Of a stretch of 64,000 nucleotides of DNA, positions 30,962-43,172 are shown one piece after another. The DNA is from Chlamydoabsidia padenii (Eukaryota > Mucoromycota > Mucoromycetes > Mucorales > Cunninghamellaceae), in contig JAIWND010000017.1 in the NCBI GenBank assembly GCA_025330725.1, positions 496,001-560,000 on the forward strand, written 5' to 3'. Each line of letters begins with the position of its first letter. Within the stretch, counting starts at the first letter, position 1. The notes beneath the pieces are model-generated. The model did not search any database and was not told where the DNA came from. It was given only the letters and a program-made list of their open reading frames with translations. The position numbers and the translations under genes were made by a program.

Positions 30962-33900
30962 TTATTTCAAATCCCGCGTAGTCATTGTTTTCAGAATAGA
31001 TGCCAGTTGTTCCCTTTGATGACTTGACATGATACTTGTCAGGTTAGATGCAGAAGAAGTGGAATCATCCTACACGGTAAAATAAATGAATACATTAGTA
31101 TACCATAAGATTAAGATTATTTTTTTTTAAAAAAAAAAGAGTTCTTACCAAAATATCACGTATAACTTTGACAGCCGCTTCAGTATGACTCCGCTTGGGA
31201 TCGACATGACATAGTTGGTGGAGATAATGTTTATCCAGGTGTTGTTGTGCCACGGTCGTCGATTGTTGAAGCCAAGTTGCAAAGTTTCCACACTTTAAGA
31301 ATTGAGCATAGAGTTCTTTTGTTGGATCAGAGGTAGATGTTCTTGTTTTGAATGTGGACTTGAATGGTAATGGTGAGCCATGTTCTTTTAGCGATTTCAT
31401 AAATTGATCAGTTTGGAAGGGTCGAAGTTGTAAAGATTTCATATCTGGTCCGAGTGATGTCCTGAAATAGAAAGTGGTTAATGCATAATCCCTTTTCTTT
31501 GTACAGTGACAAATACTTTTCTTCTTCCTTTACCTGTCATTTGGAATAAGTGTACGAAAGTAGCGATTCAATGGTAGGAGAAATTTTTCAGTTAAATCCA
31601 CAAAATGATGTCGAAGTATATTGTTGAGAAGCCAATCTAATAAAAACCAAAATTAGTTCTTGCCCTTGGCTGATGATTAGTGTAATTATATTTACCTGGT
31701 GGATGGCCACGTACTGTTGCCTCGGTCAACATTCGTAATAGGTCCCTATCCTTGGCTACGACACCTTTCCTTTTTGATGTTAATCCCTAAAAAAAAAAAA
31801 ACATACGAGAGGAAAGTTGTCAATACTGTATCCATTCATATATGTATGTTATAAATTACCTGGACAAAGTCGTACAAAGTATTAGACTTTGATCCCAAAT
31901 TGGGTTTAGGAGACCAAGTGATTTGATGAGAGTGGGTTTTATTGTTGTTTCCATGTGCTGCTACCAAGGTGCCATCGGGTTTCCTAACAACAAGTATAAC
32001 ATTAAAAGGTGCATATTCATTTATTGGTATCTTCTTACCTAGGTTGTTGTCTTCCCACACGAAGAATATGAGGCCAATGTCCAATAGCGGTGTTGAAAAA
32101 TGGATTAGTGACACCCAAGATCAAGTTTGTTGAAGGCTATATGATATAAAGGAAGGTTAGTTCATATCATTTCATAGTTCATCCAAACAAATTTCTTACC
32201 TGGTTTTTATTGACAAAGCTTTTAAAGTCAGAATCTTGTATGGTAAAATATGGTCGATAATCGCCACAGTAAGGGATCTAAAAGAAGAGCAAGTTAATAG
32301 TGTACAAGTGGGGGGAGGGTAAGAGTGGGTGATATACTTACTGGGTTGATCAAATCTACTAGTGATACAACAGAGTCACTACAAATACCAGGATCAGGGG
32401 CGATCACAATGATAGGTTCACCAAGTAGAATAAGTTCCCAAAGTAGCCACAGGTCCTTGAGTACATCCTTAAAGTGAAGATACAGACCACCAGGTGGTAA
32501 AGACGCCATGATCTAGTTTATAATAAAGTAAGTTTTGGTAGAGTTAAAGGATCGAAGAGTTTACCTGAAGATCGGGTTGCATTCTATTCATATCAAAGGT
32601 CGATGTTTCCAGTAATTGAGGCCGTCTGGGTTGAGGAAGTTCGACTTCTAGTAAATGACCAAGAAAAGGCAAATCCAATATATGACCATCAGTTCTTGGT
32701 TCATTCCTAAATGTTAACAAATATGATAGATCAGATTACCCTTTTTTTATTATTATTATAGCATATATGATTATCTTACCAGTTAGCAATATTCATGACA
32801 GCAGCTTCCAACATGGGCTGACCAATATCGAAGAATACAGGACCAAGTATGCTAATGATACGGGAGAACAAACCAACAAAAGGATGTTGTGACAATAAGA
32901 CCAAAGATTTCTATAAAAGTAGCATAACAAAGTAAGTTTTTTTCATTCCCTTTATTCGTTAGTACCTTTTTTTTTTAGTGTTACCTGGAAGTATCCACGT
33001 CGGATGGAAGGATCCCTTTTTTGGCGGAAGAAGACATAACCATATAGAAACCCGGCTGTTGTTGTTGGACCTATGTAGTAAAAAATAAAAAATAAAAAAA
33101 AAATAAAAAAGGAGAAAAGTTAATAACTGCAACCACATCTTTTATTAAACCAACCAACCTGAGGCAGCAAACAAGGAGTTACTTGCACGCAAACGAGTAC
33201 CAAAGATTTGGTCACCAACTTCAAAGACATTGGAATCTGGAAAGGCAGAAAAACAGCTAAAGGAGGAGATTAATGTTTTCTGACTTTATATAGATTTTTG
33301 TTTGTTTACATAATCACCTACATGTTTTTTTGTTCAATGTTGGTCAGTTCCATAGGAGGATAAACGTAATCCAATGCTATGATAAATTAGAGAGGAGTTA
33401 ACACACTGATTGATTAGTTTAAAATGATATATTTTACCTTGGCCAATTTCTAGATCAAAGTTTACGATACAGAATCCGATCACCCACTGTCGGAATCGAG
33501 CCAAATCTTTCGGGTCCAGTGCTAAAACGTCCAAAGCCCCATTTTCCGTTATATCTTGTCCCAAAGTAACAGCAGCATCCACAGTTGTTGTTGTTGTCAA
33601 GTGAGAGGGAGGTGATGCCAAAGGAGTAGTATCGTTTTCACTGGTGAGAATACAAGATGATTGTGTCATTTTGTTTAGTATTGGTATTGTTGAAGATTGC
33701 TGTTCCGGAGACGGCGATGTAAGAGAAGGAGGAGGAGACGATGAGACTGACGATGTTGGAGAAGGAATGGTAATATTGTTGAAGCGGCTATTAATAGGTG
33801 ATCCAGTCAAATCAGGTTGTGAGCCATTAACACCAATGCTCCAACGATGAAGGTCGTACGCCAAGGCAGATGTAGAGTTGTGTTTTCTTAGTGAATAGTC

Positions 33901-34080
33901 AGCCAGTACAGGTGAATCGCTTATATCAGTTTCTTGGTTTTTATTGAGCTTGTTTGAAGAGGAGTACGATGATCTGGATTCGGGTCGTTGTATTGCAGGA
34001 GTGGTAAAGTCATCAACAGCAAGTTGTGGGTGTCGTAATGGAGAAGACACTTTTGGTGAGCATGTTAGATCATAATCCAT
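30962..34080 (-). CDS. DENND6-like DENN-domain Rab exchange factor
   Basis: About a dozen exons joined by short introns (first exon 33438-34080, last exon ending TAA at 30962-30964). After a disordered N-terminus of about 190 residues comes the uDENN start QWVIGFCIVNFDLEIGQALD, then ICFSAFPDSN, YGYVFFRQKRDPSIRRGYFQ, KSLVLLSQHPFVGLFSRI, the cDENN LLWELILLGEPIIVIAP followed by YCGDYRPYFTIQDSDFKSF, then NLILGVTNPFFNTAIGHWPH, and a dDENN with LLNNILRHHFVDLTEKFLLP. The order and these blocks are those of DENND6 proteins, which act on Rab14-type GTPases in endosome recycling in animals. The fungal target Rab is unknown. The last four codons (ACG CGG GAT TTG AAA) are themselves the shared upstream motif. 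Confidence 0.85.
30965..30978 (-). promoter_or_regulatory. shared upstream motif inside the end of the DENND6-like CDS
   Basis: On the minus strand CGCGGGATTTGAAA. It is the last coding sequence of the DENND6-like gene and lies 182 bp before the start of the next minus-strand gene (30783), at the spacing seen elsewhere. Confidence 0.45.
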
Positions 34081-34210
34081 TATTTTAAACTAATCTATGT
34101 GTAAAGATATAAATTTATATTAAAGAAATAGATACAAATTGGTATATGAAGGTATTAATAATAGAGTACGAAGAAGGAAAAGAAAGAAAAAAAAAAGAAT
34201 TACTTGATCC

Positions 34211-34253
34211 CACGGGATTTTTTATGGACAAGAGTGCTAAGACGGGATTTGAA
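34211..34253 (+). promoter_or_regulatory. two motif copies between divergent genes
   Basis: CACGGGATTTTT at 34211 and GACGGGATTTGAA at 34241, both on the plus strand, in the 379-bp gap between the DENND6-like gene (start 34080, minus) and the membrane-protein gene (start 34460, plus). A likely shared, bidirectional promoter; the leader of the plus-strand gene is strongly pyrimidine-rich (34340-34440). Confidence 0.5.
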
Positions 34254-34459
34254 TAATTGGCCAATGAAACTCATTCGTCTTTTTTTTTTCTTTTGCCCTC
34301 TCACAGGCATTGAGTATAAATTCGAGGCATCTGGCCGATATTTTGAACCCTCTTTTTCTTTTTTCTTTCTCACACACTCTTTCTCCCTCCCTTCCTTTTT
34401 TCTTACTCTACCTTTTTTTTTTATATTACTTTTCTCTTCTTTTACTATATTAAACACTT

Positions 34460-35862
34460 ATGGCTTTATCTGAAAATGATCAAGAAGATTCGTTTATGCG
34501 ATATCAAACTAGTAACAATAAGCAACCCAACAATCCAACGTCTGCCAACACCACTCATCATCCTAATACACCAAAGAAAAAACGAACATCTTCTCACTTT
34601 TACTCCACCACTAACAACAACTATTCGACAACGTCTTCACCGGAACTCCAGCCCACTCAGACAAACACCAATGAATTCTCTTGGCCGATTCTTTTGGCCA
34701 TTGTCCCCACACTTGGTACCTTCTTTGCTGGTAGCGCGGAAATCTGGAGTGACTTTGTGATGATTCTCTTGATACTATACTATGTGTATAAATGGATGAC
34801 AGGTAATACTGAAATAGAAACAAAAATATATATATATATATATACAATTGGACTAACTTTATTACACTATTCATTTTGATAGTCCCTTGGTCTTACTATG
34901 AAAGTGCCAGAAGTCGACGTTTGATCCATTTCAACGCCACAAGCAAGTCATCAGCAACACAAGACGATGGAATGGCAAGCAAACAAACACCCACATCATC
35001 AGCATGGATGCGGCAAAAACAGGTAGCTAATGAACTTCGCCGACATGAAATAATGGGATTGATTTGGGTCCTTGCCTCACCTGCGGTTGCTGGTTATACT
35101 TTACAATACAGTCGATACTTCCTCAGTGATTATGAACGCTACATGTCTTCCTTCAATGTTGCCGTGTTTGTCTTAGCTGCTTCTCTCAAGCCTCTATCTC
35201 ATGTAGTCCTCCTTCTTCGTGAACGCACAATGTATCTCCAAAGCGAAATCCAAATCAACGACACTCAGGTACAACGTCTACAAAAGAAACTGGATATCAT
35301 GGAAGATGAACTCTACACTTTACGACAAGCATTTGCCACTAAAAAGGACCTTGGACAAGTAACCGAAGATTTGGGGCCCACCATCCAACAATTATCCAAG
35401 GCCATCCGACGATTCGAAAAGAAGGAACATCTCTTGCGATCATGGTCTGAAGACAAGTTTGGCTCTATTGACGAAAAAGTACGGGAATTTGATCAATTCA
35501 TTTGCTATAAGATTGATCAAGATCAACGCATGACCAAAAATTCTACCATTGCGACTTTGGTTTTACTGCCACTCAACATTACTGTTTGGATTGCGAAAAG
35601 TATGACAGGTCTACTTCCAGTCCCACGTGCTCTTCTTGGTGCTGCTCCTTCAAGTATGGATTCTGCTTCTGCTTCTTTTAATCTGCCTCCTATTGCAAAC
35701 ACGACTTGTTCTCAGGCCCAAAAGTCCTTAGCTCACAAATCTTCAACTTCTTCTTTCAAGGCTCGATTACCAGCATCGTCTTTGACCACAGGGAAACATT
35801 TGACTCATCCCGATATATTATCTTGCCCTACGACTCCCGATCCTACCTCTGTTATTTATTAG
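34460..35862 (+). CDS. membrane protein with coiled coil, unknown
   Basis: Two exons (34460-34802, 34883-35862), 440 residues. The first about 70 residues are Asn/Thr/Ser-rich. Hydrophobic segments: FSWPILLAIVPTLGTFFAGS with FVMILLILYYVYKWM (about 73-113), EIMGLIWVLASPAVAGYTLQ and MSSFNVAVFVLAASLKPLSH (about 170-220), and TIATLVLLPLNITVWIAK (about 345). Between them lies a coiled-coil region with LQSEIQINDTQVQRLQKKLD. The C-terminus is Ser/Thr-rich. It resembles conserved uncharacterised fungal membrane proteins, but I cannot name a function. Location is probably endomembrane. The splice joins codons T|V in phase. Confidence 0.75.
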
Positions 35863-36797
35863 TTAGTTAGTATTAGTACCCATATTTTACCCTTACCCTC
35901 ACACTTATTATCATTTATGTCCTCTCTTTACTTCATCTAGTCTTATACCTATTCCCTCACATTATTATCATTCATATTCATCTCTATATTCATTTCCCCC
36001 TTCCTTCTCCATATTATTCGATATTATCATTCCTCATCTTATTACTTAAATCTTATATGCAATAAAAAACTATCTTATCTATTATCACGCTCTATTCATT
36101 AGTCATTGTCTTATTGTTCCCATCGTCTTCTCATTTGTAACTGTCACACACTAAAAAGTTAATTAAAACAACAACAATAAACATATCATATGTTAGTGGA
36201 GTATATGTATAGAAGCACATGAAAGGTAATGTGTAACATCAGCAGGAAAGAAAGGAATGTGGGTGTTTCAAATGCCTCGAGTCATACAAGGCAGAAAAAG
36301 TTTGTGATCTCCATGATCATTAGTGTCGCCATTCACATGTCAGGGCCCTCATCACATACTGATATAATGGCAATCGTAGATCAGAAGCCAAAAATTTCCG
36401 CCAATTACCTCAAAGAGTCTGTTTCGTATCTTTCATACCATTCTGCAAAAATATAATTACCCAAAGCTGGTGTCGGGATTCACAAATTAAAAATGATTAT
36501 GCCGATATTTAATTGAAATACCGACAAGCCAATCAGGAACGTCATCTGGGTGGGACCTGATTTTTATTAATGCTTTTCTCCAACTGACACACGTTGAGGG
36601 TATTTGGCGCAAAAGGAATAAAAGTACTAGTGCCAATGATGGTTCTCATTCGACAATGCGCATATAACCCCGAATACTTCTTGGTTCAGCTGAGTCGGGA
36701 TTTAAATTTTATGTGGGGCAAGAAGTCAAATAAAATTGGTCTTTTATCGAATCCCTCTCTTTCTCTCCCATCCATCTAACCATCCATCCATCTCAAC
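35863..36797. other. intergenic between membrane-protein and TCTP genes
   Basis: 3' UTR of the membrane-protein gene with a poly(A) signal near 36060, then spacer without a supported gene. Two motif instances: GTGTCGGGATTC at 36471 and the exact GTCGGGATTTAAAT at 36694-36707. Pyrimidine-rich leader with CCATCCATC repeats at 36770-36790. Confidence 0.5.
36694..36707 (+). promoter_or_regulatory. shared upstream motif before TCTP
   Basis: GTCGGGATTTAAAT, 91 bp before the ATG at 36798, same strand as the gene. Confidence 0.5.
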
Positions 36798-37591
36798 ATG
36801 CTCTTGTATCGTGATATCCTTGCCGGTAAGTGATCATCCATTGATGATTATAGTAATAATGACTTGAACTAATCAATCTTTTAAATTCACCATCTTTTGT
36901 ACCTCAGGTGACGAATTCTTCTCTGATGCCTATGTAAGTGGATCCTTTGCATAAATTTGCATAATCTTGAACTAACTTTTACAACTTACTTTATTCTAGC
37001 CCATCAAAGAAGTCGATGACAGTGCTTACGAAGTTGACTGCAAGGTAAGAAACAGTTATAGGTGTATATACTTTACTCGGATTGATTTTTCTGACTTTTT
37101 TTTTTGCATAAAGATGATCACTATCACTGAAGGTGATGTCGATATTGGTGCTAACCCTTCTGCTGAAGGTGGTGATGAAGATGTTGAATCCTCCAGCCAA
37201 ACTGTTAACAATGTGGTGTACTCCTTCCGTTTGACTGAAACTTCCTTTGACAAGAAATCCTACATGTCTTACATCAAGGGTTACATGAAGGCCATCAAGA
37301 ACAAGCTTCAAGAATCCAACCCCGAACGTGTGCCCATCTTTGAAAAGAATGCCACCACTTTGGTCAAGAAGATCTTGGCTAACTTTAAGGACTATGAATT
37401 CTACATTGGTGAATCCATGGATCCTGATGGAATGGTTGCCTTGTTGAACTACCGTGAAGATGGTGTCACTCCTTACTTTACCTTCTTCAAGGATGGTCTC
37501 AAGGTCGAAAAGCTCGTAAGTGATCAAATGAAAAATGTAGTCATATTATATGGTAATGATCTAACTCTATCTTTCTTTTTGTTAATAGTAA
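36798..37591 (+). CDS. TMA19: translationally controlled tumour protein (TCTP/Tma19)
   Basis: Five coding exons (36798-36825, 36908-36933, 37000-37044, 37114-37515) and a final one that starts with the stop codon itself (TAA 37589-37591). Product MLLYRDILAGDEFFSDAYPI then EVDCKMITITEGDVDIGANP with the TCTP1-like acidic stretch, SFRLTETSFDKKSYMSYIKG, and YIGESMDPDGMVALLNYRED, about 168 residues, matching the family from end to end. TCTP binds translating ribosomes and small GTPases. Two very short exons (28 and 26 nt) at the 5' end. The last intron lies right before the stop codon. Confidence 0.95.
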
Positions 37592-37974
37592 ATGGCATCA
37601 ATACTTCCCCCTTCTCATTCTTCCATTAATATCCTCTAAAATTCATATTTACTTCTTCTCATTTTCATTATAGTATGTATTCTTTTAATCTATCAAATCT
37701 CCTTCAATAAATCATGTATATGTGTGTGTTGCTGTTGTATTAAATATAGTTGGTCAATATTGGATAAAGTCAAGTCAATGTTGTCGTTGATCCAGTAAGG
37801 GCATTCATGCCAGTTATGCTTCTTCGTATCCAGCTTATAAAACTTTAAAGCCCGCGGGCGAGTAATTCGGGGATCCCTTTTTTTTTTAATCTTTCTTCCT
37901 CCTTTTTTTTTCTTTTTCTTACCTTCTTTTCTTCCTTCATTAATTAAATATCAGTTGCTCATTTACACCATCTA

Positions 37975-38529
37975 ATGTCCTTTAACTTCAAACCAGCATC
38001 AGCGAAAACTTCACCAGCAACATCTGTACAAACGTCTTTACCTGTGCTTCACACAAGAAGACGATTGGTAAAGCGCCCTATCGACTCATCTCATAAAACG
38101 GACAATAGCATTACAACACCGTCAACATCACCCTCCAATCTAAACAATATTAATCTGTCACCTATTCCATCAGCCACACTTGCAACTCTACCTAATAACA
38201 ATAACAATTCAACGGTCAATTTATCTCAAAGTACCTCGCCTCAAGAAAGACCCCAGGGCGACAACGACTGCTTAAAAGGGGTAGTGGCCTATCTCGACAT
38301 TCGGTAAACTCCTCAATTCTACTCTCTTTTAGTTTACTAACATGGTTGTTTTTTGTTTTACATGTAGGACCGAAGATGGTGATGATGTTTCTCAAAACTT
38401 TGAAAACGTTGTAAAATCGATGGGCGCCAAGGTATGAAAAATGGAAAAAGAAAAGAAAATGTAGGCATAATATTGATGTATACTTACATTTCTTCCATAT
38501 TCCAATAGATACGAAAAACATTTGCAGGT

Positions 38530-38566
<37 letters not shown>

Positions 38567-40311
38567 ACCATCACCCTGCAAGCTAATTGATATCAACCAC
38601 TTCACCTCTAAATAGATACTGTCACACATCTGATATACAAAAATGGATCATCAATGAATGTCAAAAAGGCGATACACAACAAATGTAAAATTGTCAACTT
38701 ATTATGGATCACTAACTGCAAAAGTAAAGGAACTCGACTACCTGAAGTCAACTACTTGATCGAACAACCGGAAAATCTACTTTTACCTGGATTAAAGAAA
38801 AGGAAATCCATGGAACCTGGGCAAGTCAAGGCATTGATATTGGATGAACAAGGTAAAGAAAGTGATAAAAAGCAATTAACTGGACAAATGATAGACTAAA
38901 ACACAAACACACTTTACATAGTAGAAAAACTTACACTCAGCAAACGATCAGGGACGACGCAAAACACCCAACTATCCAAACGACCAAAACCAGCTAGTAG
39001 TAAGTATACCTCAGCCATTATATCCAAAGAGGCCACCAATATCAACAACCTTGACAGATCATCACTACTCACCAACCGGAAATTCCGTTCTGGTGGCTCG
39101 GGCGAATCTCTATCATCAGCAATACATATTATACCTGACCGTCAAGTCCAACCGACTTGCTCTTCCTTTGAATCAGCAAAAGACATGTCGATTAAAAATT
39201 CGGCACCAGAATCTCAAAAACCTCAAGTAAACAAGAGTATCAAAGCGGGATTTTATATTGGCAATCAATCTCAAACAGAGACATCATCATCAACATCAAA
39301 ATCGACGAAAACAAGTACTGCCATACCGACAACACCAACAACAAAGTCTCCATTACTCGTCCGACGAAAACGCCGATCAGTCATGATGTCTTCTCCTACT
39401 CCAACTGCAGCCACCATTATCAAACCATCATCAGACTTACACCATCCTCTGCCTGATTTAGTACGACCAAACTCCGATGACACTTCCAACTTGCCCAGCA
39501 TTGTTATGACCAACATGACGGAACAAGAAAAGAAAACCTGCAGTAATATTATCTCCAAATTGGGAACTTATCGGGTGGCCACTAGGTAAGAAAGTAAATA
39601 CACATATGTATGACTTTTAAAACATTATAGAAATGGCCAGCACTCATTATTTTATATCTTTGTATCTAGTGTGGATAAAACAACAACTCATATCATAGGT
39701 AGGTCGTAAAAAGAGAGTGGAGATTTAACAAAAAATAATATCTACTTTTATTCTTCTCCTTTCTAGTTGGTTGTCAAAGGCGGACAGAATCGGTCATAAT
39801 GGGATTATTATATGGTACTTGGCTAGTCACTCCTGCTTGGTAAGAATACAAATCAAACAGAACAAAAGTTTGGAAAACTCATTCATATATACATTATATA
39901 TAGGCTCCTCGACAGCATGAAATTGAACAGATATCTTGCAGAGTCCGACTATGAAGCCATCCTCCTCTTCCCTCGAGCAAATGCAGCCAGACGACGTGAC
40001 CCACTTTTACCAAGCAACACTCATATATATATCAACTCGGCAGCATGCACTATCCATCATGATCTGGCCCAAGAAATTGTCACCAAAGCTGGCGGAACAG
40101 TAGTGGGTAATCCAGAAAAGGCGGACATTGTCATTAGCAACACCCTCATGGCTACGGGCGCTATTGTGGTTATGGAAAACTGGATATTGGATTCAATTGA
40201 ACAGTGGCAATGTAATGCATAGAAAAGGCAAAAAAAGGTTTAGTGATGCTGTGCTAACTTTATTATATTATAGACCTCTCTACAAGTAAATACATTCCTC
40301 CTGCTAATTGA
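37975..40311 (+). CDS. three-BRCT protein, microcephalin-like
   Basis: About nine exons with in-phase GT-AG introns; the last exon starts after the intron at about 40210-40273 and ends TGA 40309-40311. N-terminal disordered part with LHTRRRLVKRP, then a first BRCT (KGVVAYLDIRTEDGDDVSQN, FADTVTHLIYKNG, IVNLLWITNCKSKGTRLPE). A long Ser/Thr linker (with KSPLLVRRKRRSVM) leads to a tandem BRCT pair: LGTYRVATSVDKTTTHIIVG with GLLYGTWLVTPAWLLDSMKL, and HIYINSAACTIHHDLAQEIV with MENWILDSIEQWQ. One N-terminal BRCT plus a C-terminal pair is the microcephalin (MCPH1) plan, which points to a DNA-damage response role. One exon is only 19 nt. A (CA)n run lies in the following intron. Confidence 0.8.
38532..38562 (+). 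repeat. (CA)n microsatellite
   Basis: About 14-15 uninterrupted CA units inside an intron of the BRCT gene, directly after the donor of the 19-nt exon. Confidence 0.9.
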
Positions 40312-40604
40312 TGCAATATTCTCTTTCATAATCTATAGTGTAACTAGTATATTACATTCCAAAATTACCACTATTAGCACTAGTTTACATTTGTTATCCC
40401 TTTCTTTAACTTGCTTAATAAAACCATATTATGTACCTGTGTTATACCCATACTAATTATCATAATCAAAATAAAGACCCTGCAAGAATCCTTTTGGAAT
40501 TTGTTCCTTTTGTTTTGCATTGATTTATACATTTGTTTGTTTTTTTATGGCTGATACTGTAGACCCTTCTCTTAATGATAGGATCTCGTCTAATAGTCTT
40601 TCAC

Positions 40605-40790
40605 TGACCTTTTTTTCTTATGGCTGTAATCTTTTGTTACGGCACAAGGTCTGAAAACTTGGTTCTCACAGTAAAGTATGTTGGAACTACACTATAGAAT
40701 ACACAAAGGCCGCTTGGCTTGATGGAATCGTTTGAATGGAGTTTCAAAATCTCACAATGCCGAATTTAAAGCGGGCGGGATTCGAAAATG
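40605..40790 (-). repeat. dispersed repeat, diverged copy E
   Basis: The reverse complement aligns with copies B and C: head TTCGAATCCCGCCCGCTTT, then CTATAGTGTAGTTCCAACAT, ACTTTACTGTGAGAACCAAG and CCTTGTG. It is the most diverged copy and shows the family extends beyond the 3-6 kb block. The spacer from 40312 on has no gene. Confidence 0.55.
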
Positions 40791-41060
40791 AGTGTTCCCA
40801 CCCTTTTTTTTCCAAGCATTGCTAATAAAAACATAATTACAGGTACAAATCATCTTAAGCTTGATCTGATGGACATAAGATTCTACAATTGGTCTCATGA
40901 CTAAATTTGGCTGGGGATGCAGATTGGAAAAACTTTAGCCACTTCAACCATCGGGACTGCAAAAACGGATGCGGGGTTTGAAGTGGTTCTTTTAGGGACA
41001 TCTTCCCTCTTTTTTTTATTTATTTTATTCTTCTTCTCTTTTTATCTTTAACTAATTAAT

Positions 41061-41683
41061 ATGTCTGAACCACCTTCATCTTTGAACGATCTTGGGAAAT
41101 GTTTCAACTGCAACTGCTTCAAGGATCCCTCTTATTTTGCCGGAAGACGAACTGATTACAAAACTTACTCAACTTGACGCATTCCAACCCCTACTGCTCC
41201 CGGGCGCGAACTTGTGGTCACTCTTGATGAACTCGATAACGATTCTATTGATCATCCTAACGAAGGCAGTGACATTTGCTTCGATGGCAATATTTACCTG
41301 GATGACTCTCTTCTCGAAGCTACCGACGAGGAAATCATCACCTCCATCTTCAACAAGGTGGAATATACAGGCGGTTATCGATACAGCAGGAGAAGCATCT
41401 CCAATCCCAAAAAGTGGTCATTTATTGCTTTCTATGGATGGTGCGCCCAACGAACAGACGTGAATCGACAAGTTCCTGACGACCAGGCCTGACGGATTTG
41501 CGATAGGATGATGACGTACGACTGTGGTGGGGAACTTACCGGCAATAACATCCTGACATTGATCTACAAAAAGAAAGCTGAACTGGTGGTCACTGGTAAA
41601 AGAACCATGCTAGAAAAACTTCGAGCATTTTTAATGGTCCTTCTGCAGGCTCACCTACTGGAATATTGGTAAGACCTACAAAA
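41061..41683 (+). pseudogene. degenerate zinc-finger/FAR1-MULE-like gene, 5' part
   Basis: From a good ATG with an upstream motif at 40971, the frame reads MSEPPSSLNDLGKCFNCNCF then DPSYFAGRRTDYKTYST, TGA (41175-41177), then RIPTPTAPGRELVVTLDELD and about 90 more residues, another TGA at 41489-41491, and MTYDCGGELTGNNILTLIYK. CxxCx..F..KT.xxCR is a zinc-finger pattern in which the TGA sits exactly at the expected Cys codon (TGC/TGT). The YDCGG..ITV-type strand resembles the C-G core of FAR1/MULE N-terminal domains. Further frameshifts follow near 41600. A dead gene or transposase-derived relic; family by resemblance only. Confidence 0.5.
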
Positions 41684-41760
41684 AATTAGTTTTATTGTAT
41701 ATACTAACTCCTACCTTTTATCTTTTTTTTTTTTTTTTTTTTTTTTTGAACGTCGCTTAG

Positions 41761-42422
41761 TATCGAACCCATTGATGATTGGTCTCTTGGTTGGCAACAG
41801 ATCAGAAATGACATTGTATCGGCGTTTTGTACCCATTCTGGATATGTTATTCCGCAACACACACATATGGCTGTCCGAGTAAGTTTTATAGGTAAAATAT
41901 AATGATCCAAAAATGTTGACCAACTTGATTTATTGTATTATAAAACGATCACCTTGTGGTATCCACCACTAACCGTTATTTTAGGAGTCAGTTTGTGTAA
42001 CTGACGACGTCACTTTGTCAAAATTCATGCAGCTCAATAGATGTATGTTTGGATCATCAAATATCAGCAACAATAACTCGTTTGGACGCCGTATCGACCT
42101 TTTGATTAAGTCAGGTAAAGAAAACAGCATGGAATTTTGTAGTAATAAACGGAAACGACAAAACACGGACACTTGGGCATTAATCAATCAACAATACAAA
42201 AACATACGCCCGAACTCTGCTATACTACATCAACTTCGAGAAATGGACTCCACAGTCAAATTTCCTTCCACTGTTGCAATGGATTGGTTGGATATGTATG
42301 TTGTATTGGATGTGAATGGCATGATTGTGACCAAAACGATCTCTCAATTGATAATGCCCCGAACATTGATGGACATGTGTAGCTTCAAACGCTCTGAATG
42401 TAATGAACGCCTCAGAGGATGA
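41761..42422 (+). pseudogene. 3' part of the same degenerate gene, uncharacterised repeated family
   Basis: Two joined exons (41761-41878, 41985-42422). They read IEPIDDWSLGWQQIRNDIVS and then TLSKFMQLNRCMFGSSNIS, FGRRIDLLIKSGKENSMEFC, a QQYKNIRPNSAILHQLRE block and AMDWLDMYVVLDVNGMIVT, ending TGA at 42420. The blocks FGR-x-IDLL, EF, QQ-x-KN-x-R-x-N and AMD resemble a multi-copy family I recall from Mucoromycota genomes with no known role. After the TGA the same frame stays open for 40 codons to TAG at 42543. It may be one gene with the 5' part, joined over the intron ending at 41760. Confidence 0.45.
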
Positions 42423-43172
42423 ATTTATCTTGACGCCGATGAAGATGAAAATAGCAACACACGATGCATGAAACACAAGACCTTCTTTACACCGAGAAAC
42501 TGCAGGGTGAAGAAAATCAAGTTGACACCATCTACATCTCAATAGTGGTTTTCTCTGGATTATGTCGCTCTCTCTTCCTCCTCTCTGTACCCATTAGTCA
42601 TATAGTGCATCAATACCTTTTTTAAACAGCAACACCCCTTTTATCACAACCCCTCTAATAAAACCTTTTTTATACAATAAAAATCATCTAAACACACAGC
42701 ATTATGACATTGTGTTAGTCCACTTTTTTATTTTGTTTTATTTGCCAGGACCATGTTGATCCTGGAACACACCATCAATGGTATCACATCATTCACAGTG
42801 ATCAACTCCCGGGCGCCGTTATTTTAGCTGTCCAGGGAAAGTCCCCCACTAATTTTGCTGTCCAGCTAAACTCCCAATATGGTAATTGGTGGTACAGGGG
42901 GGGTTAAAGAATGGGTTTTTAGGTAGCAGTAATGCTCCAGCTACTACTACAAACCCCCACTTCAAATCCATATATGGGAATGAGAAGTCCAGCAAAAAAC
43001 CGTATAATGTAGTTGGGTAATTAGCTGTACATAAAAAATTCAAGTTATAAGAAAGAGTAGTGATCTAGACATTGTTTTATTTAATAAGATTATGGAGTAT
43101 TTGTATGTACTAGATAGACTATGGGGGAGGATAAGGGACAACAACCAACACAACATGAGAAAACAGTAAATA

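Noticed and set aside
38216..38629. minus-strand frame over the (CA)n tract
   Set aside because: Its Cys/Val repeat comes from the microsatellite and it lies opposite well-supported BRCT exons.
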